Shown: positions 1 through 3,538 of the stretch, piece by piece
Numbering within the stretch: the first letter of the stretch is position 1
How the letters are laid out: every line of letters begins with the position of its first letter
Assembly (NCBI GenBank): GCA_003135495.1
Contig: PLBX01000468.1
Location: forward strand, 9,963-15,764
DNA from: Acidobacteriaceae bacterium
Lineage (GTDB): Bacteria > Acidobacteriota > Terriglobia > Terriglobales > Acidobacteriaceae
Reading direction: 5' to 3'
Length of the DNA: 5,802 bases
Made by a program: the position numbers and the translations under genes
Notes under the pieces: generated by a model
Seen by the model: the letters and a program-made list of their open reading frames with translations, nothing else
The model's database searches: none
What the model was told of the DNA's origin: nothing

Positions 1-954
1 ACACTCGACACAACCGACGTCAAGAACACAAAAGATCCGCCCACTGGAATTGCGGTCTATAGCGTCTATGGAGCCAAGGATGCGCAGCGTCGTCCATCGA
101 TCGACGTGCTGAAGCGGCTCGATGCCGTCGTAATTGACCTGGCCGATGCGGGCGTGCGTTTCTATACCTACGAAACCACCATGGGATTTTTTCTCGAAGC
201 CGCGGCCAAGGCTGAGATCGAAGTCATTATTCTCGATCGTCCAAACCCGATCACCGGTTCCTTCGTGCAAGGTCCGGTCTCCGACGAGGGCCGCGAAAAT
301 TTCACCGATTATTTCCCCGAACCGCCCCGCCACGGCATGACCATGGGCGAACTCGGAAAAATGTTTAATGGCGAGCGCCGCATCGGAGCGCGCCTTCAGG
401 TAGTAGCCATGCAAGGCTGGCAGCCCGGCGACTGGTTCGATTCCACTGGCCTCGGTTGGGTAAGTCCCTCGCCAAATTTGCGGGACTTAAATCAGGCGAC
501 CCTCTACCCGGGCGTCGGGATGATCGAAGGCGCGAACATCTCTGTTGGACGTGGCACGGATACCCCTTTCGAAATCGTCGGCGCGCCCTGGATCAAGAGC
601 CGCGAGTTTGCCGCCTACCTCAACGCCCGCAGCATTCAGAGCGTTCGCTTTGTCCCCGTTATCTTTACTCCCACCGCCAGTAACTATGCCGGGCAACAAT
701 GCGAGGGCGTGAACCTTTTTGTGCTTGACCGCAATACGCTCGACTCGCCCGAATTAGGCATCGAACTCGCATCGGCGCTCTACGCGCTCTATCCCAACGA
801 TTTCAAGCTGGAGAAAATATGGGACCTCCTGCTTAACCAGTCAGTTTTAGAAGCGCTTACCGCTCATGAAGATCCCCGCCGCATTGCTCAGGACTGGCAG
901 CAGCGGCTCGATGAATTTGTGCGCATGCGCGAAAAATACCTGCTGTACAAATAA
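1..954 (+). CDS. namZ: NamZ-type exo-beta-N-acetylmuramidase (DUF1343 family), 5'-truncated by the window edge
   Basis: The frame is open from base 1 to the TAA at 952-954, giving 317 residues; the true start is off-window (a GTG at 106 is internal, because family-like sequence precedes it). NamZ/DUF1343 enzymes (CAZy GH171) remove terminal MurNAc from peptidoglycan fragments in cell-wall turnover and are usually exported. Recognised family blocks, in fragment numbering: GIAVYSVYG at 16-24, 'DAGVRFYTYETTMGF' at about 49-63, 'LDRPNPITG', 'RHGMTMGELGKMFN', 'GWVSPSPNLRDL', 'LYPGVGMIEGANISVGRGTDTPFEIVGAPW', then a C-terminal part ending in 'MREKYLLYK'. Full-length members are about 360-430 residues, so roughly 60-100 N-terminal residues, including any signal peptide, are missing. 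No frameshift or internal stop is seen. The next gene is 142 bp away, so no operon is implied. The family call is strong; the exact substrate is inferred from characterised homologues. Confidence 0.9.
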   Translation, partial: TLDTTDVKNTKDPPTGIAVYSVYGAKDAQRRPSIDVLKRLDAVVIDLADAGVRFYTYETTMGFFLEAAAKAEIEVIILDRPNPITGSFVQGPVSDEGRENFTDYFPEPPRHGMTMGELGKMFNGERRIGARLQVVAMQGWQPGDWFDSTGLGWVSPSPNLRDLNQATLYPGVGMIEGANISVGRGTDTPFEIVGAPWIKSREFAAYLNARSIQSVRFVPVIFTPTASNYAGQQCEGVNLFVLDRNTLDSPELGIELASALYALYPNDFKLEKIWDLLLNQSVLEALTAHEDPRRIAQDWQQRLDEFVRMREKYLLYK

Positions 955-1046
955 TTATTAATCACTTCTAAGAATCGGCCTGTTCGCGATTGTTCTAAAC
1001 CACCGTCTCCAATGGCCCATAAGTGGGTGGTAGGAGCGGCTCATGG

Positions 1047-1073
1047 TTGCTAGCGGGCCTTCTCAGCTACAAT
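1047..1073 (+). promoter_or_regulatory. possible sigma70-like promoter for the 90-residue gene
   Basis: TACAAT at 1068-1073 differs from TATAAT at one position. TTGCTA at 1047-1052 is a poor -35 with a 15-bp spacer. Transcription would start near 1080, leaving a leader of under 20 nt before the ATG at 1097. This is a pattern match only; the spacer is short and chance occurrence is plausible. Confidence 0.25.
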
Positions 1074-1096
1074 GACTCCAAGGTTCGCAGCAAACC

Positions 1097-1369
1097 ATGC
1101 CCGACAACGTGTTAATGATTCCCAGTGAGTTTCTCCGGTGCGCGGGACCGAATTGCGGCGTGCAAAAGGGATCAAGCGATCGCTGGTGGGTGATGTGGAG
1201 TTCAATCGGCGAATACGATGTGCCCGAGATGCATCTGTCTCCGTGGGATGAGCGTCTCGCTCTTCGTGAGGGAACCATCCATGTTTGCGGCGAGGGTTGC
1301 GCCCAGAAACTGCAATCGCAATTCATGGGTAATATCCTGCAAAAGCGCAGCCGTGCAAATGGCTCCTAG
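1097..1369 (+). CDS. small Cys4 (putative zinc-binding) protein of unknown function
   Basis: This 90-residue protein starts at ATG 1097 and stops at TAG 1367-1369. I recognise the style as an orphan family in Acidobacteriota but know no function. Four cysteines form two knuckle-like pairs: C15-x4-C20 ('RCAGPNCG') near the N-terminus and C64-x3-C68 ('HVCGEGCAQ') near the C-terminus, with His62 next to the second pair. The 43 residues between are rich in Trp and Met (WWVMW at 30-34). The pairs suggest one structural metal site of treble-clef or zinc-ribbon type; this is inference. There is no signal peptide or membrane helix, so it is probably cytoplasmic. The tail after C68 is basic (KLQSQF to KRSRANGS). 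No strong Shine-Dalgarno is present; an AAGG at 1080-1083 lies too far upstream to be convincing. An overlapping ORF on the opposite strand looks like a shadow. It appears to be a single-gene unit. Confidence 0.72.
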   Translation: MPDNVLMIPSEFLRCAGPNCGVQKGSSDRWWVMWSSIGEYDVPEMHLSPWDERLALREGTIHVCGEGCAQKLQSQFMGNILQKRSRANGS

Positions 1370-1400
1370 CGACACCTTAACGCCTAGCGTCACTTTAAGA
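1365..1400 (+). repeat. imperfect 18-bp tandem duplication over the stop codon of the small Cys4 gene
   Basis: Copy 1 (1365-1382, CCTAGCGACACCTTAACG) and copy 2 (1383-1400, CCTAGCGTCACTTTAAGA) match at 14 of the first 16 positions. Copy 1 contains the TAG stop (1367-1369). Copy 2 repeats it exactly 18 bp later, at 1385-1387, in the same frame. No T-tract or strong hairpin follows, so this is not an obvious intrinsic terminator. Confidence 0.7.
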
Positions 1401-1501
1401 AGAAGCGTAACCTGTTTTCAACTTCCAGCTTTCGCCGTGCCATTGTCGGCTAACTCAGCACTCGAATAGGCGCATCTCAGTTTCAAAAGATCTAAATATC
1501 G

Positions 1502-1525
1502 TGGTAACTAAATTGGTAACTGAAA
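1502..1525 (+). repeat. 12-bp direct repeat (TGGTAACT) upstream of the glycine-zipper gene
   Basis: TGGTAACTAAAT (1502-1513) is followed directly by TGGTAACTGAAA (1514-1525), with 10 of 12 positions identical. The second copy runs into the Shine-Dalgarno site. Two head-to-tail copies at near one-helical-turn spacing could be a regulator site or act in the mRNA leader; alternatively it is a small slippage duplication. Confidence 0.65.
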
Positions 1526-1531
1526 AGGTGG
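1525..1531 (+). promoter_or_regulatory. ribosome binding site fixing the start of the glycine-zipper gene
   Basis: AAGGTGG differs by one base from the AAGGAGG consensus and ends 6 nt before the ATG at 1538. It is the clearest Shine-Dalgarno site in the window and supports this start, which also places a signal peptide at the N-terminus. Confidence 0.75.
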
Positions 1532-1537
1532 TCTGCG

Positions 1538-2263
1538 ATGTTCATTCGTGGAGCTTCTATCGGGTTCTTGCTGCTGGCGACTGTTTCGTCAGCCCAATCC
1601 CTATCACCGGCTCCGCCTCCGACGTCCGCGACCGACCCAGGTAAGCCAGTGATCACCGCCACCCTTGTGATTCCTGCTGGCACCCGGGTTCCGCTATCAC
1701 TGAAGCAGGCAATCTCCACCAAGACGGCTAGGACCGGAGATCCTGTCTACGCCGAAACTGCCTTTCCATTCGTCGTGAACGAGCGCATCGTAATTCCGGC
1801 AGGGACCTACATTCAGGGAAAGATCGAGCGCGCGCAGCGTGGCGGCCATGTCAAAGGTCGTGCCGAAGTTCTCGTCCACTTCACCTCCATGATTTATCCC
1901 AGCGGTTACACCGTCATGCTCGGTGGCTCAGTGGAGAATACCCCCGGCGCTGAGAAGACCTCGATGAAAGATTCGGAAGGAACAATTCGTCAGGACAGTG
2001 ACGCCGGCAAGAAGGTTAAGTCAGCCGCTGAAGGCGCAACTACAGGAGCCATCATCGGCGCAGTAACCGGCGGCGGCAAAGGTGCGGGAATCGGCGCGGG
2101 CGTGGGCGGCGTCGCCGGCCTCGCCATCGGAATGCTCTCTCGCGGCGCCGACGTAAGGCTGGAATCGGGAACATCCATTGAAATGGAAATCCAGCGCGAG
2201 GTGGCCGTGGACGCCAACCGCATCACCTCAAGGCGCGAGATTATTGTGCAAAATAAAGATTAG
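1538..2263 (+). CDS. exported protein with IPAGT motifs and a glycine-zipper segment
   Basis: The product is 241 residues. Residues 1-19 look like a Sec signal peptide: Arg4, hydrophobic core IGFLLLATV, likely cleavage after SSA (residue 19). A Pro/Ser/Thr-rich linker follows to about residue 38. Two 'VIPAGT' motifs (about 44-49 and 85-90) head beta-rich stretches, and a related 'ESGTSIEMEI' lies at 209-218. This layout recalls the beta-barrel region of TrbI/VirB10-like proteins ('IPAGT...IPxGs'), but the protein is shorter and lacks the N-terminal membrane anchor of VirB10, and no conjugation genes are nearby. Residues 167-200 form a Gly/Ala-rich GxxxG glycine zipper (GAIIGAVTGGGKGAGIGAGVGG onward) able to pack in or against a membrane. 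It probably resides in the periplasm or outer membrane. Function is unknown. A good Shine-Dalgarno supports the start. It converges on the HD-GYP gene, with 35 bp between stop codons. Confidence 0.85.
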   Translation: MFIRGASIGFLLLATVSSAQSLSPAPPPTSATDPGKPVITATLVIPAGTRVPLSLKQAISTKTARTGDPVYAETAFPFVVNERIVIPAGTYIQGKIERAQRGGHVKGRAEVLVHFTSMIYPSGYTVMLGGSVENTPGAEKTSMKDSEGTIRQDSDAGKKVKSAAEGATTGAIIGAVTGGGKGAGIGAGVGGVAGLAIGMLSRGADVRLESGTSIEMEIQREVAVDANRITSRREIIVQNKD

Positions 2264-2302
2264 ACGAGGCTAAGACTAGACGAAACTAAAGACGAACACT
2301 AA
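2263..2302. repeat. three degenerate GACGA-nn-CTAA repeats filling the convergent intergenic gap
   Basis: GACGAGGCTAA (2263-2273), GACGAAACTAA (2279-2289) and GACGAACACTAA (2291-2302) are arranged in tandem, starting 16 and then 12 bp apart. The first begins at the last base of the TAG stop of the plus-strand gene. The third contains the TAG stop of the minus-strand gene (2299-2301). I see no GC hairpin with a T-tract, so the gap lacks a classical bidirectional terminator. Confidence 0.6.
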
Positions 2303-3378
2303 ATCTTGGGAACGCCCGACGTCGTTGCGGCATTAATGTCTTTTCGCAGGTCTTCCCAGATGTTCTCCGGCATCTCCAGAAACACCTTTACGATTTCCGG
2401 ATCAAATTGCCTTCCCGACCATAACTCAATTTCCTTGCGGGCAGCCTCAAAAGGTTGCGCCGGGCGGTAAGGCCGGTCCGATCGCATGGCGTCCAACGTA
2501 TCGGCGATGGAAAAGATGCGCGCCCCCAGTGGTATCTCTTCCCCCTTGAGTCCACGCGGATATCCCAACCCGTCGAAACGCTCCTGGTGCGCGTACACAA
2601 TTTCAGCAGCCTCCGCCAGAAACGGGATCCGGGAGACGATCTTGTAACCGCGGTAGCAGTGTTCTTTCATGATGTCCATTTCGTCCGCCGTAAGCTTGCC
2701 CGGCTTTTTCAGGATATCGTCAGGGATGGCCATTTTGCCGATGTCATGCAAGAAAGCGCCCCGCGCAATAACGCCGATGGCATCATTCGGCAGCCCCATC
2801 TTGCGCGCGATCGCAATCGTGAATGCCGTAACTCGCCGCGAGTGTCCTTCGGTCTCCGCGTCTTTCAGATCCAGCGCATCGCCCAAAGCCTCAAGCGTAA
2901 TGTCATAAGACTTCTCCAGGTTCGAAAGCGCCGTCTTCCATTGTTGAGTTCGAGCCGCCACCAGCGTTTCTAAGTTGGTACGATAGGCGTCATTCTCGCG
3001 CTTCAGCCGCCGGTTTTCCAACGCCCGGCGCACCGTGTTCAGTAACTGTTCCCGCTCAAATGGTTTCAGCAGATAGTCATATGCCCCGTTGCGCAACGCC
3101 TGCAGGGCAACCGAAATATCGTGGACCGCCGTTACCATCACGATCGGCATGTCAGGATAGCGTTCCTTGGCACGCTCCAGCAGCGCAATACCATCCATCT
3201 CCGCCATCATCAGGTCGGAGAGAACCAGGTCGAATTCCTCACCCGATTCCAGAATCGCCAGCGCCTCTACTCCGCTCGACGCCTGTCGCGTTTGAAAGTT
3301 AGCTCCTCCGAGCATTGACGAAACAATCTCCCGGATTGTTTCCTCGTCGTCCACTACCAAAATGCGGTCATTAGCCAT
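2299..3378 (-). CDS. two-component response regulator with HD-GYP c-di-GMP phosphodiesterase domain (RpfG-like)
   Basis: The product is 359 residues. The receiver domain (about 4-120) has the acidic pair D10-D11, phospho-acceptor D55 ('LVLSDLMM'), T83 and K105 ('LLKPF'). Residues about 121-160 are a charged, probably coiled-coil linker. The HD-GYP domain (about 160-340) shows E175 and H179 ('DAETEGHS'), H211-D212 ('HDIGKM'), H240 and the GYP block 'AHQERFDGLGYP' at 263-274, followed by 'ADTLDAMRSDRPYR'. HD-GYP enzymes hydrolyse c-di-GMP to pGpG or GMP in the cytoplasm using two or three metal ions. The usual 'HHE' is 'HQE' here (Q265), so metal content or activity may differ. ATG 3378 is the only in-frame start after an upstream stop (TGA at 3402-3400), and no Shine-Dalgarno precedes it. 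It lies divergently from the membrane sensor, its most likely partner. Family identity is near certain; activity and partner are inferred. Confidence 0.96.
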   Translation of the reverse strand: MANDRILVVDDEETIREIVSSMLGGANFQTRQASSGVEALAILESGEEFDLVLSDLMMAEMDGIALLERAKERYPDMPIVMVTAVHDISVALQALRNGAYDYLLKPFEREQLLNTVRRALENRRLKRENDAYRTNLETLVAARTQQWKTALSNLEKSYDITLEALGDALDLKDAETEGHSRRVTAFTIAIARKMGLPNDAIGVIARGAFLHDIGKMAIPDDILKKPGKLTADEMDIMKEHCYRGYKIVSRIPFLAEAAEIVYAHQERFDGLGYPRGLKGEEIPLGARIFSIADTLDAMRSDRPYRPAQPFEAARKEIELWSGRQFDPEIVKVFLEMPENIWEDLRKDINAATTSGVPKI

Positions 3379-3538
3379 GGCGAATATTGAGTGTAGCGCT
3401 CATTCTAGGTCCCGCATCTACATTCCGAAAGTAACCATTTGGGCGCGGAAATCCGGTAACGACAGAGACTAAGCGTGATATTTAAAAGGTTGGTGTGCGT
3501 GCGCTTTGTGATCGTGTGTTCTCAGCGCGAAGCAATCT
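3379..3538. promoter_or_regulatory. shared upstream region between divergent HD-GYP regulator and membrane sensor genes
   Basis: These 160 bp separate two divergent start codons and must hold both promoters unless one lies inside a gene. A weak minus-strand -10 is at 3402-3407. On the plus side there is an AT-rich patch (TATTTAAAA, 3479-3487) without a matching -35, and a weak GAAG (3529-3532) 6 nt before the sensor ATG. A short GCGCT/AGCGC inverted repeat (3501-3505 and 3524-3528) has only 5 bp per arm. No clear operator is seen. Confidence 0.45.
3402..3407 (-). promoter_or_regulatory. possible -10 element for the HD-GYP regulator gene
   Basis: On the minus strand this reads TAGAAT, one mismatch from TATAAT, 23 bp upstream of the ATG. 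A start near 3395 would give a very short leader, fitting the absent Shine-Dalgarno. No convincing -35 is found at 16-18 bp, so the call is weak. Confidence 0.22.

Noticed and set aside
1000..1036. Inverted repeat CCACC...GGTGG with an inner CCCA-TAAG-TGGG hairpin after the NamZ gene, considered as a terminator
   Set aside because: The stems are 4-5 bp, not continuous, and no T-tract follows, so an intrinsic terminator is not supported.
1538..2263. Assignment of the glycine-zipper gene to a conjugation or type IV secretion system because of its TrbI-like strands
   Set aside because: It has a cleavable-type signal peptide, lacks VirB10 size and architecture, and no other secretion or transfer gene is in the window.
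2455..2973. 172-codon open frame on the plus strand antisense to the HD-GYP gene
   Set aside because: It lies wholly inside an unambiguous REC-HD-GYP gene, has no recognisable domain and has an Arg/Ser-rich composition typical of an antisense shadow in GC-rich DNA.
1503..3460. GGTAAC recurring at 1503, 1515 and 3455, considered as a shared regulator motif
   Set aside because: A 6-mer is too short. The third copy has different flanks and lies before an unrelated gene pair.
3501..3528. GCGCT/AGCGC inverted repeat before the sensor start, considered as an operator or riboswitch
   Set aside because: There are only 5 bp per arm with an 18-nt loop, which is expected by chance in GC-rich sequence. 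No riboswitch core was recognised.
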